From: Novosphingobium kaempferiae
Lineage (GTDB): Bacteria > Pseudomonadota > Alphaproteobacteria > Sphingomonadales > Sphingomonadaceae
NCBI RefSeq assembly: GCF_021227995.1
Contig: NZ_CP089301.1
Coordinates: forward strand, 3,410,001 to 3,474,000
Length of the DNA: 64,000 nucleotides
Reading direction: 5' to 3'
The position numbers were made by a program, and so were the translations under genes. Shown in pieces: positions 9,206-18,110 of the stretch (position 1 is its first letter; every line of letters starts with the position of its first letter). Below the pieces are notes generated by a model. That model saw only the letters and a program-made list of their open reading frames with translations. It made no database searches and had not been told where the DNA came from.

Positions 9206-9853
9206 ATGAAACTAACGATTCAAGTTGCATTTAAGGCAATCGCTTTCAGCCTAGTCGCAGTAATCAGCGAAAACGTTTCCGCAAATTCGTTAGATGAAGA
9301 TGTCGTTGCGAAAGCGATTACGGCATGCGAAAAATTAACTCAGGGTGGGGAAGTCATCATCCCAAATGGTGGTGAAATTTACAATGGCATGCTTATTAAT
9401 GCGGATGCCGATACTTTTCCGGAATCTTTACGATCACGCCTTCTTCCTGACCTCCTACGGCGTTTCGGCAATAGGCAATCTGCACTAGGGGCGAAGCCAG
9501 ACCTATTTATCAAATATGCGTCTTCCGCAGGTGAGGCATGGGCCGTCACAAATAGTACGACGTCTGCCTGCGACGTTGTTTTGACGAAATTCGGCCCATC
9601 TCAAGCAGAGCAAAATATTTTGAATACCATGTCGTCCAACGGATGGACGACGGCGATTTCGCGACCCGCCACGCCTTCGTCAGGTGGCTTTTCCCAATAT
9701 GTGCTGGTGAAAATGATCCAATACCCGCAGCGACCGGACAATGGCATCAGGGCGCACATGAAAAGTCTGGGGTTCAACGATAAAACCTCGTCTGGCATTC
9801 AAATGGAAATCAATTTTGTGGGTGGGGAAATCTCGAAGAAGAATTCTCCGTGA
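9206..9853 (+). CDS. secreted protein of unknown function in AT-rich patch
   Basis: The start at 9206 gives a 215-residue product that begins with a signal-peptide-like stretch 'MKLTIQVAFKAIAFSLVAV' and probable cleavage near VSANS; an ATG 14 codons upstream is the alternative. The mature part contains 'GGEVIIPNGGEIYNG' and no recognised motif. Codon use is far more AT-rich than the neighbours (many AAA, ATT and TTA codons), which suggests recent acquisition. It is followed by a second AT-rich gene. Function unknown. Confidence 0.6.
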   Translation: MKLTIQVAFKAIAFSLVAVISENVSANSLDEDVVAKAITACEKLTQGGEVIIPNGGEIYNGMLINADADTFPESLRSRLLPDLLRRFGNRQSALGAKPDLFIKYASSAGEAWAVTNSTTSACDVVLTKFGPSQAEQNILNTMSSNGWTTAISRPATPSSGGFSQYVLVKMIQYPQRPDNGIRAHMKSLGFNDKTSSGIQMEINFVGGEISKKNSP

Positions 9854-10007
9854 TTTCGTCCAGTTTCCACCCGGGACAGCTGATTTGCGCCGTTCTGATC
9901 ACGCCCCATTGTAGTCATTTTCTTCGCGGCATAATTCCATTTGGAAAGGCTGCCTCGCACTCGCGTTTCACGGCTTTCAATTGGAAAATTAGAGGAAAAT
10001 CGACCTT

Positions 10008-10352
10008 ATGATTCAATACGATCAAGGCCGTCCAGATTTTCCATTCATAATAAGGGTTGCAGCTTTATTATTTGGTATAGCAATTGCTATATCTGTTATA
10101 GCAACTCCACCATTCGCAATGGTGTCAATTTATTACCTAATGGATTGCATGTCTGGTCATTGCTCTATCGTCCGGATATGGGCTTTGATTATGGGTGTGA
10201 TGAGTCCAGTAATTTTAATTATTTCTGTTGGCGCTGGGTTTATTTCCTACAGGGCTCCGGGCATCGGGCTGCTTATCTTGACGTTTTGTCTGCCCCCCAT
10301 TGTACTCGCGGCCTATCTCATTCTTCCAGAAATGGCCGCTGCCCACCCATAA
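10008..10352 (+). CDS. membrane protein of unknown function in AT-rich patch
   Basis: A 114-residue protein, mostly hydrophobic, with about three membrane segments: residues ~13-33 (FIIRVAALLFGIAIAIS), ~58-80 and ~86-108. As in the gene upstream, the codons are AT-rich, unlike the flanking DNA. The 154 nt between the two genes are also AT-rich. No family is recognised. Confidence 0.55.
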   Translation: MIQYDQGRPDFPFIIRVAALLFGIAIAISVIATPPFAMVSIYYLMDCMSGHCSIVRIWALIMGVMSPVILIISVGAGFISYRAPGIGLLILTFCLPPIVLAAYLILPEMAAAHP

Positions 10353-10525
10353 CCGCCTTCTAAGCGCTGCCGCCAACTCACCAAAACCAACCGCCCGGTC
10401 GGCCCCAAACATCGCGCAAATCCGCCTGCAATGCATTGCCGCCCGGATGCGCTTCTTGCGAGTGGCGCAATTCCCGGCTAGGGGCGCGCGCAACTATAAC
10501 GCTCCCTCTCGCAAGGAACTATCCC

Positions 10526-10948
10526 ATGGCGGTCACCCGCACCTTTTCGATCATCAAGCCCGACGCCACCCGCCGCAACCTGACCGGCGCGGTCACGAAG
10601 ATGCTCGAGGAAGCCGGCCTGCGCGTCGTCGCCTCGAAGCGCATCCAGATGTCGAAGGAACAGGCTGAGGGCTTCTACGCCGTCCACGCCGAGCGTCCGT
10701 TCTTCAACGACCTCGTCTCGTTCATGATCTCGGGCCCGGTCGTCGTCCAGGTGCTCGAGGGCGAGGACGCAGTGAAGCGCAACCGCGACATCATGGGCGC
10801 CACCAACCCCGAGAACGCCGATGCCGGCACCATCCGCAAGGAACTGGCCGAATCGATCGAGGCGAACTCGGTCCACGGTTCGGACTCGGAAGAGAACGCG
10901 GCGATCGAGATCGCCTACTTCTTCAAGCCGGAAGAGATCGTCGGCTGA
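10526..10948 (+). CDS. ndk: nucleoside diphosphate kinase
   Basis: Transfers the gamma phosphate from ATP to other nucleoside diphosphates. The 140-residue protein begins [14 protein letters not shown]. The catalytic histidine lies in '[12 protein letters not shown]', the family signature, and '[11 protein letters not shown]' is also conserved. The start is supported by AAGGAA 8 nt upstream. It is followed closely by a rho-independent terminator, so it is probably transcribed alone. Confidence 0.96.
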   Translation: MAVTRTFSIIKPDATRRNLTGAVTKMLEEAGLRVVASKRIQMSKEQAEGFYAVHAERPFFNDLVSFMISGPVVVQVLEGEDAVKRNRDIMGATNPENADAGTIRKELAESIEANSVHGSDSEENAAIEIAYFFKPEEIVG

Positions 10949-10980
10949 TCGCTGTCGGTTAAATCTTTGAAATTCAGGGA

Positions 10981-11013
10981 AAGGTCGCCGGTTTCGGCGG
11001 CCTTTTTCTTTGT
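10981..11013 (+). terminator. rho-independent terminator after ndk
   Basis: A GGTCGCCG / CGGCGGCC stem (one G-U pair) with a GTTT loop is flanked by A and T runs and followed by TTTTTCTTTG, 33 nt after the ndk stop. Confidence 0.85.
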
Positions 11014-11071
11014 CTCGACTACGGGTTGATGCTTAGTTGGCGCGGTTCCCGGCACCTCCAAGAGCATTGCA

Positions 11072-11206
11072 ATGGTCAAGACGATCCTGATCCCCGCCGC
11101 TATCTCGTTTGTCGCCGCCGTCGTGATGACGCACCTCGAACGCGCGACCGCGTCGCCGTCCCCGGTCTCGATGGAGGCCCGCGCCGCGACCGCGCACGCA
11201 CGCTGA
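11072..11206 (+). CDS. possible 44-residue membrane peptide
   Basis: A short frame beginning MVKTILIPAAISFVAAVVMT, which has one hydrophobic segment, then a polar Ala/Ser/Pro tail ending AHAR. It lies between the ndk terminator and the next gene. The ribosome site is weak (AAGAGC about 9 nt upstream). No homology can be judged by eye, so it may be chance. Confidence 0.4.
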   Translation: MVKTILIPAAISFVAAVVMTHLERATASPSPVSMEARAATAHAR

Positions 11207-11300
11207 GCGCACTCATCGGCGCGGCGGTGCATGCCCGCGCGGTTTGGATTTGATCCATCATGGCTCGCTGCTGTATCCTCGCCCGCAAAGGAGACGCGGG

Positions 11301-11546
11301 ATGCAGGGCATGGGTGATGCGGGCGAGGTCTGCCCCTTCGAATTCAACTTCGACGAGAAGACCTTCAAGGTCGGCGACACCGTGAGCTACCGTGTCAACG
11401 GCAGCCTCGAAGGGTTCCCGTTCGTCGGCACGCTCGTCGAAGTGCATGACGATCACGTCCTGATCGCGGGCGATCCGCAGAATCCGGACAAGCGCTATCG
11501 CGGCACGCGGGAAAGCCGCCCGTTGGTCGACTACACCGAGATCTGA
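11301..11546 (+). CDS. conserved small protein of unknown function
   Basis: An 81-residue soluble protein starting MQGMGDAGEVCPFEFNFDEK. The start is well supported by AAGGAG 7 nt upstream; the longer open frame has no such site. It has a beta-rich composition ('FKVGDTVSYRVNGS', 'VGTLVEVHDDHVLIAGD') suggestive of a small SH3-like barrel, which is only an impression. Convergent with purN. Confidence 0.65.
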   Translation: MQGMGDAGEVCPFEFNFDEKTFKVGDTVSYRVNGSLEGFPFVGTLVEVHDDHVLIAGDPQNPDKRYRGTRESRPLVDYTEI

Positions 11547-11607
11547 ACCCGCGCCCGGTTCCCGCCGGTGCCGTTCAGTGTGCGCTAGGTTCAGTTCAGT
11601 GCGTGCC

Positions 11608-12558
11608 TCAGAATTGGTCGGCGGCGGCCATCAAACCCGCGAGTTTCCGCGGCGCAACGGCCTTCCAGGACCGCGAAAGCCACTCCGCCACGCCATCCCA
11701 GTCAGTATCGCCAAGGTCGAGCCGAATCGCGATCCAGCCATCCCCGAAATAGGCGGGGCGGAAGAACCGCGCCTCGTCCTGCTCGATCAGCATGGCCTGC
11801 TCGTCCGCCCCGCTGATCTTCACGAGCAACGCAATTCTGCCGTCTCCGTGATGATCGGCGCTGAAATAGGCGAACTTCTTGCCCTTCACGATGCCGAAGC
11901 AGGCCATCCCGTGGCTCACCGTCTCGTCACTCTCCGGCAGCGCCAAGGCCCGCTCCCGAACCCGCTCAAGCAGCCATTCCGGCCGATTCTCGCGGGTCAC
12001 AAGGTCGGCAAGGCACCGCGAATATAGCTGATGCTCCGCGATCAGCACCCGCGAAGCCAGCGAATCCGCGGTATCCCCCGGCAGGATCGCCACCGGCGTC
12101 TGCCCCAGCACCGGCCCGTCGTCGAGTTCGGCGGTGACGAGGTGAACGGTGACGCCGCCATGGCTGTCCCCCGCCTCGATCGCCCGCTCATGCGTATGCA
12201 ACCCGGTGTACTTGGGCAGCAGGGAAGGGTGGATGTTGACCATCCGGCCTTCCCACCCGGCCACGAAATCCGCCGTCAGGATGCGCATGTAGCCCGCCAG
12301 CGCGACCCACTGGGCCCCGCTGGCACGAATCGCCGCGTCCATCGCCGCATCATGCTCGGCGCGCTTCATGCCCTTGTGGCTGAGCGCGAATGTCTCCACC
12401 CCCTCCGCTGCGGCAAGGCCCAAACCCTTGGCTTCGGGATCGTTGGCGGCGACCAGAACGATCTCGTAAGGGCAGTCCTCGGCGCGGCTGGCGTAGAGGA
12501 GGGCGGCCATGTTGGTGCCGCTCCCGGAAATCAGTACTGCGACTTTGGCCTTAGCCAA
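11608..12558 (-). CDS. purN: phosphoribosylglycinamide formyltransferase fused to a YjbR/MmcQ-like domain
   Basis: PurN formylates GAR in purine synthesis using 10-formyl-THF. Residues ~1-190 carry the fold: '[14 protein letters not shown]' for phosphate binding, '[12 protein letters not shown]' with the catalytic Asn and His, and '[11 protein letters not shown]' with the catalytic Asp. Stand-alone PurN normally ends near residue 200. Here a further ~110 residues ('[20 protein letters not shown] ... [10 protein letters not shown]') resemble the YjbR/MmcQ family. The start is TTG at 12558, which overlaps the purM stop and has GGGAGG 9 nt upstream, so the two are translationally coupled. Confidence 0.88.
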   Translation of the reverse strand: MAKAKVAVLISGSGTNMAALLYASRAEDCPYEIVLVAANDPEAKGLGLAAAEGVETFALSHKGMKRAEHDAAMDAAIRASGAQWVALAGYMRILTADFVAGWEGRMVNIHPSLLPKYTGLHTHERAIEAGDSHGGVTVHLVTAELDDGPVLGQTPVAILPGDTADSLASRVLIAEHQLYSRCLADLVTRENRPEWLLERVRERALALPESDETVSHGMACFGIVKGKKFAYFSADHHGDGRIALLVKISGADEQAMLIEQDEARFFRPAYFGDGWIAIRLDLGDTDWDGVAEWLSRSWKAVAPRKLAGLMAAADQF

Positions 12559-13654
12559 GGTGCACCGCCTCCCACGCTTCACGCGCCGACCATGCCTCGG
12601 TCGAGCCCTGCACGGTGCAGCCCTTGTCGCCGGGCTCGATGGCGCCAATGATGAAGACGGTCTCGCCCGCGGCTTCGAGGTCGGCCTTGAGCGAGGCGGC
12701 TTCGTCTGTCGCGACGGCCAGGACCATGCCGATGCCGCAGTTGAAGGTGCGCGCCATCTCGCCGGGCTCGATGTTGCCCTGCGCCTGGAGGAACGCCATC
12801 AGCCGCGGCTGCGGCCATGCGTCGGCGTCGATGCGCGCATGCAGGCCCTTGGGCAGCACGCGGGGAATGTTCTCCAGAAGCCCGCCGCCGGTGATGTGGG
12901 CGAGAGCGTGGATACGGCCCGCGCGGATGAACGGCAGCAGGCTCTTCACGTAGATACGCGTCGGTGCGATCAGCGCGTCGATCAACAGGGTGTCCTGATC
13001 GAACAGCGACGGGCGATCGAGTTTCCAGCCCTTGTCCTCGGCCAGACGGCGCACCAGCGAATAGCCGTTGGAATGCACGCCCGAAGAAGTGAGGCCCAGC
13101 AGCACGTCGCCTGCCGCGACCTTGTCGCCGGTGAGCTGCTCGCCGCGTTCAACGGCGCCGACGCAGAAGCCCGCGAGGTCGTAGTCGCCAGCCGCGTACA
13201 TGCCCGGCATTTCAGCGGTCTCGCCGCCGATCAGGGCGCAGCCCGAGATCTTGCAGCCCTCGGCGATGCCGGCGACGACGCGCTCCGCGACGCCGTTCTC
13301 CAGCTTGCCGGTGGCGAAATAGTCAAGGAAAAACAAAGGCTCCGCGCCCTGCACGATGAGGTCGTTGACGCACATGGCGACAAGGTCGATGCCGATATGG
13401 TCGTGGCGATCGTGGTCGATCGCCAGCTTCACCTTGGTGCCGACGCCATCGTTGGCGGCCACCAGCAGCGGATCCTTGTATCCGGCTGCACGCGGATCGA
13501 AGAAGCCGCCAAAGCCTCCCAGTTCAGCATCGGCGCCCGGGCGCGCGGTGGATTTCGCGAGCGGGGCGATGGCCTTGACCAGCGCGTTTCCGGCCGCGAT
13601 CGAGACGCCGGCCTGCTCGTAGCTATAGCTCTTCTGGGAGTTATCGTCGGACAT
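12551..13654 (-). CDS. purM: phosphoribosylformylglycinamidine cyclo-ligase
   Basis: AIR synthetase, which closes the imidazole ring in purine synthesis with ATP. The 367-residue protein contains '[14 protein letters not shown]', '[16 protein letters not shown]', '[11 protein letters not shown]' and '[15 protein letters not shown]', the conserved PurM/HypE-fold motifs. It overlaps purN by 8 nt at its 3' end. Divergent from the DUF2066-like gene with 69 nt between them. Confidence 0.96.
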   Translation of the reverse strand: MSDDNSQKSYSYEQAGVSIAAGNALVKAIAPLAKSTARPGADAELGGFGGFFDPRAAGYKDPLLVAANDGVGTKVKLAIDHDRHDHIGIDLVAMCVNDLIVQGAEPLFFLDYFATGKLENGVAERVVAGIAEGCKISGCALIGGETAEMPGMYAAGDYDLAGFCVGAVERGEQLTGDKVAAGDVLLGLTSSGVHSNGYSLVRRLAEDKGWKLDRPSLFDQDTLLIDALIAPTRIYVKSLLPFIRAGRIHALAHITGGGLLENIPRVLPKGLHARIDADAWPQPRLMAFLQAQGNIEPGEMARTFNCGIGMVLAVATDEAASLKADLEAAGETVFIIGAIEPGDKGCTVQGSTEAWSAREAWEAVHLG

Positions 13655-13723
13655 TGCGGCCGCCTAGCCGTTTGTGACTTGGATTTCCATCTTCGATTGG
13701 GCACAAGGCCCCCGGTTTCGACA

Positions 13724-15001
13724 ATGGCGATCACGATCTCCCCCAAAAACCTGCGGTTCACCCGCAAGGGTGCCGCTTCCAGGGCCGTCTTCTGGTGGGG
13801 AGGCGCGGCTGCTCTGGCTCTGGCGACCATCACTGGCGTACAGCTTCTCGCGCAGATAGAGGGCGATCGCGGCATCGCGCCGCTGGCCAACTCGCAGGAC
13901 ATCCAGGTCAACGGAATCAGCGTCGATGTGACCGGAAAGACCGGCGCGGAAGCACGGATCGCGGGCTGGAAACAGGCCGAGAAGGAAGCCTGGAAGAAGC
14001 TCGGCGGACCGGACATGCCGGTCGAATCGATCGACGCCATGGTCACATCGGTCGTCATCGGGCATGAGCAGATCGGTCCCAAGCGCTACATCGCGACGCT
14101 GGGCGTCATCTTCGACAAGGCGAAGGCCGGCCAGTTCGTGGGGGCAGGAGCCGGTACCGGGCCGCGCTCCGCGCCGCTGTTGTTGATCCCGGTGCTCGAT
14201 TCGGGTGGCGTCCGGCAGGTCTTCGAGGTGCGTGGGCCGTGGCAGCGTGCCTGGGCCGAGTTCCAGGCTGCGGCGAGCCCGGTCGACTACGTGCGGCCGA
14301 CCGGTTCAGGCGGCGAATCGCTGATACTCACCGCGGGGCAGACTTCGCGCCGCAGCCGCCTGTGGTGGCGCACCGTGCTCGGACAGTTCGATGCGTCCGA
14401 CGTGGTGATGCCGGTCGCGCGGCTGGAGCGGCAGTGGCCGGGCGGCCCAATCAAGGGCACGTTTACGGCGCGTTACGGCCCGGATAACACGTTCCTCGGC
14501 AGCTTCACGATGGATGCCGCCAGCGAGCAGGCTCTGCCGGGTATGCTGGAGCAGGCGGTCGGGCGGATCGATGGCCTTTACCGCGATGCGCTGGCGACGG
14601 GGGAGCTTCGCCCTGATCCTTCGATCAACGCCGGGGGTGCCGCGCTGGACCGTGCGTTCGCCGAATTGCGCGAGAAGCTGATGCCGAAGGGGGGCGAGGA
14701 TTCCGCTCCTGCTGCTCCCCAGCCGACGCCGACGATTCGCGCGGAGGATGTTAGCGGCGCTCCGACCGAACAGGTTACGGTTCAGTTCGCTACGCCCGAT
14801 GCGGTGGCTGTCGATGCCGCGCTGGCTGCAGTGCGCGGCGTGCCGGGCGTTCAGGGCGCGGCGACGGTCAGCCTTGCGATCGGCGGCACATCGGTCATGC
14901 GCGTGACCGTTGCAGGCGGCGGAGAGCGGCTCGCTTCCGCGCTTCGCGGGCAGGGGTGGAAGGTTTCCGGCGGGGGCACCTCGCTGAGGATCAGCCGCTA
15001 G
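13724..15001 (+). CDS. DUF2066-like membrane-anchored protein
   Basis: 425 residues. A short cytoplasmic N-terminus is followed by one membrane segment (residues ~22-42, 'FWWGGAAALALATITGVQL'), and the rest is probably periplasmic. The region 'VDVTGKTGAEARIAGWKQAE' and the following sequence resemble DUF2066. A Pro/Ala linker near residues 325-345 precedes a C-terminal domain ('VDAALAAVRGVPGVQGAATV') that looks like a ferredoxin-like, HMA-type fold without metal-binding Cys. It ends 9 nt before hdaA, so the two are likely co-transcribed. Function unknown. Confidence 0.75.
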   Translation: MAITISPKNLRFTRKGAASRAVFWWGGAAALALATITGVQLLAQIEGDRGIAPLANSQDIQVNGISVDVTGKTGAEARIAGWKQAEKEAWKKLGGPDMPVESIDAMVTSVVIGHEQIGPKRYIATLGVIFDKAKAGQFVGAGAGTGPRSAPLLLIPVLDSGGVRQVFEVRGPWQRAWAEFQAAASPVDYVRPTGSGGESLILTAGQTSRRSRLWWRTVLGQFDASDVVMPVARLERQWPGGPIKGTFTARYGPDNTFLGSFTMDAASEQALPGMLEQAVGRIDGLYRDALATGELRPDPSINAGGAALDRAFAELREKLMPKGGEDSAPAAPQPTPTIRAEDVSGAPTEQVTVQFATPDAVAVDAALAAVRGVPGVQGAATVSLAIGGTSVMRVTVAGGGERLASALRGQGWKVSGGGTSLRISR

Positions 15002-15010
15002 GCTCTATCT

Positions 15011-15649
15011 ATGCTACAGATCGCCCTTCCGCTGTCCGCCGCAAGCGACAGCCCGCCGCGCATTGTCGTCGGTGAGGCCAATTCGCCGGTAATCGATGCT
15101 CTGCTGGAGCCCGGCCAGTGGCCGTTCCGCACTGCGATCCTCTCCGGGCCGCCGCGCTCCGGAAAGTCGCTGCTGGCCCGCTGGTTCGTCGAGTCCGGGG
15201 CGGGTGATGCTATCGACGATGCGCAGGACGTGCCCGAGGACGCGCTGTTTCATCGCTGGAACCGCGCGCAGGAGAACGGGCGTCCCCTCCTGATCGTCGC
15301 GGACAAGGCTTTCGAACCCGGTGTCGGTGAAAGCGACGGCACGCGCTGGCGGGTCAGGCTGCCGGACCTCTCCTCCCGCCTCGGCGCCGCGCTGGATATC
15401 GCCATCGGAGAGCCGGATGACGCGATGCTCATCGCGCTGATGGAGGTCCATGCGGAGATGCGTGGCCTCGCGCTCGACCATTCGGCAACGCAATACCTTG
15501 CAGGACGTTGCACCCGTAGCCATCTCGGCGTGGAGCAACTGATCGCCGCGATCGACCGTCTCAGTCTGGAGCGCAAATCGGCTCCTACCATGGCCATCTG
15601 GCGCGATGCGCTGAATGAGACTAAAGGCGGCGGTCAGACACAGGCATGA
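15011..15649 (+). CDS. hdaA: DnaA-related replication regulator HdaA
   Basis: Hda-type proteins work with the sliding clamp to inactivate DnaA-ATP after initiation. The 212-residue product begins with the clamp-binding motif QIALPL (residues 3-8), followed by an AAA+ core with Walker A GPPRSGKS (46-53) and a sensor region. It lacks the DnaA C-terminal DNA-binding domain. Found directly after the DUF2066-like gene, as is usual in sphingomonads. Confidence 0.88.
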   Translation: MLQIALPLSAASDSPPRIVVGEANSPVIDALLEPGQWPFRTAILSGPPRSGKSLLARWFVESGAGDAIDDAQDVPEDALFHRWNRAQENGRPLLIVADKAFEPGVGESDGTRWRVRLPDLSSRLGAALDIAIGEPDDAMLIALMEVHAEMRGLALDHSATQYLAGRCTRSHLGVEQLIAAIDRLSLERKSAPTMAIWRDALNETKGGGQTQA

Positions 15650-15703
15650 GGGCGGCTTTGCGGGGCAGTTGCAAAGCGGAGCGATTGATGGGAGTTTCGG
15701 GTA

Positions 15704-16399
15704 ATGCTGGGTAATCTTGTCCGCTACCTGGATTCAATCGTCGCGCGTGACCCTGCGCCCCGCTCACGCTGGGAAGTGTTGCTCTATCCCGGCGTTTGGG
15801 CCGTATTCTGGCATCGGATCGCCCACGCGCTGTTCAACGCGGACCTATTCTTTCTCGCGCGCGTCGTGAACCACCTCTCGCGCTTCCTCACCGCCATCGA
15901 CATCCATCCCGGCGCGCAGATCGGCCGGAACTTCTTCATCGACCACGGCTTCACCGTGATCGGCGAGACGGCGATCATCGGCGACAACGTGACGATCTAT
16001 CAGTGCGTGACGCTGGGCGGTTCGAACCCGACCAACGGCGTCGGCGGCAAGCGTCACCCGACCCTTCTCGACAACGTGATCGTCGGATCCGGCGCGCAGA
16101 TCATCGGCCCGGTGACCATCGGCAAGCGGGCCCGCATCGGTGCCAGCGCCGTCGTGACAGAGGATGTGCCCGAAGGCGCAACGATGATCGGCCTCAAGGC
16201 CCGCTCGACGCTGGTCAAAGCGGAGACCTGGGCCAAGGAGTTCATCCCCTACGGCACCCCCTGCAAGGAACCGTGCGAGCCGACCGGCGGCGCTCAGCGG
16301 GTCGAAGACCTTGAACAACAGGTTGCGCTTCTCCGCGCTCAGGTCGAGGAATTGATCTCCGAGCGCCAGCATGCTGCGCGCGAGAACGAGCGGTGGTGA
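15704..16399 (+). CDS. cysE: serine O-acetyltransferase
   Basis: Acetylates serine as the first step of cysteine synthesis. The 231-residue protein has a short helical N-terminus and a left-handed beta-helix of hexapeptide repeats around residues 65-175, including 'HPGAQIGRNFFIDHG', 'NVTIYQCVTLGG' and 'GKRHPTLLDNVIVGSGAQ'. The long charged C-terminal tail ('VEDLEQQVALLRAQVEELIS') looks like a coiled coil. It starts 54 nt after hdaA and is followed by the DUF2794 gene after 8 nt. Confidence 0.93.
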   Translation: MLGNLVRYLDSIVARDPAPRSRWEVLLYPGVWAVFWHRIAHALFNADLFFLARVVNHLSRFLTAIDIHPGAQIGRNFFIDHGFTVIGETAIIGDNVTIYQCVTLGGSNPTNGVGGKRHPTLLDNVIVGSGAQIIGPVTIGKRARIGASAVVTEDVPEGATMIGLKARSTLVKAETWAKEFIPYGTPCKEPCEPTGGAQRVEDLEQQVALLRAQVEELISERQHAARENERW

Positions 16400-16407
16400 C
16401 CGGCTGA

Positions 16408-16767
16408 ATGGCGGCAGGCGGCATTCCCACCGGCAGCGTCGTCGCTTTCCCCGGCGTGCCGCCTTCGCAGGTCGGCTTCGACCGCCTCGAACTCCAGCGC
16501 ATCCTCGATCTTTACGGCCGTATGGTCGCTGCAGGCTTGTGGCGCGACTACGCCATGGATTTCGCGCGGGAGGCGGCCAGTTTCAGCGCTTTTCGTCGCT
16601 CTGCCGAGCGTCCGCAGGCCCGCATCGAGAAACGCCCGTCGCTGCGCGGCAAGCAGGGGATGTGGACGCTGTTCGGGGAAGTCGGGCAAGTGCTCAAGCG
16701 CGGCCATGAATTGTCGAACATCCTCAGCCCGCTTGAGCGAAGGCTTTTGAAAGTGGTCGAGGACTGA
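16408..16767 (+). CDS. DUF2794 protein
   Basis: 119 residues, soluble. The sequence 'FDRLELQRILDLYGRMVAAG' and 'RPQARIEKRPSLRGKQG' matches what I know of the DUF2794 family, widespread in alphaproteobacteria but without assigned function. Immediately downstream of cysE and probably in the same transcript. Confidence 0.8.
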   Translation: MAAGGIPTGSVVAFPGVPPSQVGFDRLELQRILDLYGRMVAAGLWRDYAMDFAREAASFSAFRRSAERPQARIEKRPSLRGKQGMWTLFGEVGQVLKRGHELSNILSPLERRLLKVVED

Positions 16768-16776
16768 ACTGCGTTC

Positions 16777-17413
16777 TCAGGCCAGCGCATGTACTGCGTT
16801 GAGCTGCGAACCCTGTGCATTGGTGATCGCGTTCACGATTTGCAGCAGGCACCAGGCTGCGCCGCCCAGCAGCAGATAGGACATGATGTCGAGCGCGTTG
16901 ATGGCACCCATCATGCCGCTCAGGCGGGTGCTGATGTTCAGGCCGATGTTACCGGCGACCCATAGCCCCCCCCCAGATCGTCAGGCGTCGTTCTGTCGGT
17001 GCAGCTTCATCGTCCGCAAGCAGATGGCTGGCATTCCAGAGTTCGCGCATGGCCTGGAACGGTTTGAACCAGAAGGCGAAGGGTACGAAGAACCAGCCGA
17101 CCGACCATGCGGGCGTGAACTCCAGCCCGTCGAGTTCGGCCGCAAAGAGGTTCGCATGCGCGCGATAGACCCACATGCATACGCTTACCATGCAGGCGGC
17201 GAAGGCGAGCACCCAGACGAGGGATACCACTCCTGCGGCAATCAGTGCGGGTTGATCGGGCGCGGCATCCTGGTCGATCCCGGCTGCAAGCACCGTCATC
17301 CAGCTTGCGATCAGAGCCAGCGTCAGGCTCATGTAGATCCACAGCGTCGTCCGCGCGAAGAGGGCTCGTCCCTGCAGCACCTCAATACCGTCTCGCAGTG
17401 TCAACTGAGCCAT
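16777..17413 (-). pseudogene. DUF4328-like membrane protein interrupted at a nine-base G run
   Basis: From the start at 17413 the frame encodes a membrane protein with 'FTPAWSVGWFFVPFAFWFKP' and 'FQAMRELWNASH', clearly paralogous to the gene at 17439-18110. At a run of nine C (16966-16974; G on the coding strand) the frame shifts and stops at 16949. With eight G the frame reads on as 'TIWGGLWVAGNIGLNISTRL', ending at 16777-16779 and giving 211 residues, close to the paralogue's 223. The break could be a sequencing error, a real mutation, or a slippage-controlled switch. Confidence 0.75.
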
Positions 17414-17438
17414 TCGGTGCTTTCTTTCCCGAGGACTT

Positions 17439-18110
17439 TTAGAGGAATGCGAGCCGGTCGTCGGACAGCCTCTGCTGGGCCGCCGTCACCCGTCCGACGA
17501 TGCGGAACAGGAACAGGGCCGAGAGGCACCAGAAGGCCGATCCGGCCATGTCGATGCCCTCATGCACGCCCGGAGGCGCGGTGACCTGCGCGTTGGTGAG
17601 CATGTCGAACAGCACGATGGCGGCGATCACGAAGCTCAGCAGCGTGCCGACGAGGAAACCCATCCACCAGATGCCGACATCGCCGACGCCTGCCTTGGCC
17701 TGCCATTCGTCCTCGCCGTGGCTGCGGTTCCACAGTTCGGTCATCGCGCGATAGGGCACGATGAGGTTGGCGAAAGGGACGAACATGCTGCCGACTGCCC
17801 AGCCGGGGCGAGCCTCCAGCCCGCTGAGCCCTGCGTCGTGCAGGTTGGAGATAGCCTTGTGGAACCAGATCAGGAAGGCAAGCGCGCTCGGCAGGAACAC
17901 AAGGACGCCGACGCCGGCCGCAAGGGCTTCGATACCGGTTGCCATGTACCTCATGCGGCCGAACCCGCCGGTCAGCGCGGCGCCGAGCGTCAGGCCGCTC
18001 GCCAGCGTCTTGACCAGCCAAGCGGCGAGATAGAGCGCAATGGCGACTTTCGCGATGCGTGCGAGGATCAACAGGCGACGGCTGTCGGCCCGCGAGACAT
18101 GGCCGCTCAT
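17439..18110 (-). CDS. DUF4328-like membrane protein
   Basis: 223 residues with about five to six membrane segments. The motif 'GLEARPGWAVGSMFVPFANLI...YRAMTELWNRS' is shared with the interrupted paralogue downstream and fits the DUF4328 family. The start ATG at 18110 overlaps the stop of the preceding DUF2157 gene (ATGA), so the two are translationally coupled. The function is unknown. Confidence 0.8.
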   Translation of the reverse strand: MSGHVSRADSRRLLILARIAKVAIALYLAAWLVKTLASGLTLGAALTGGFGRMRYMATGIEALAAGVGVLVFLPSALAFLIWFHKAISNLHDAGLSGLEARPGWAVGSMFVPFANLIVPYRAMTELWNRSHGEDEWQAKAGVGDVGIWWMGFLVGTLLSFVIAAIVLFDMLTNAQVTAPPGVHEGIDMAGSAFWCLSALFLFRIVGRVTAAQQRLSDDRLAFL

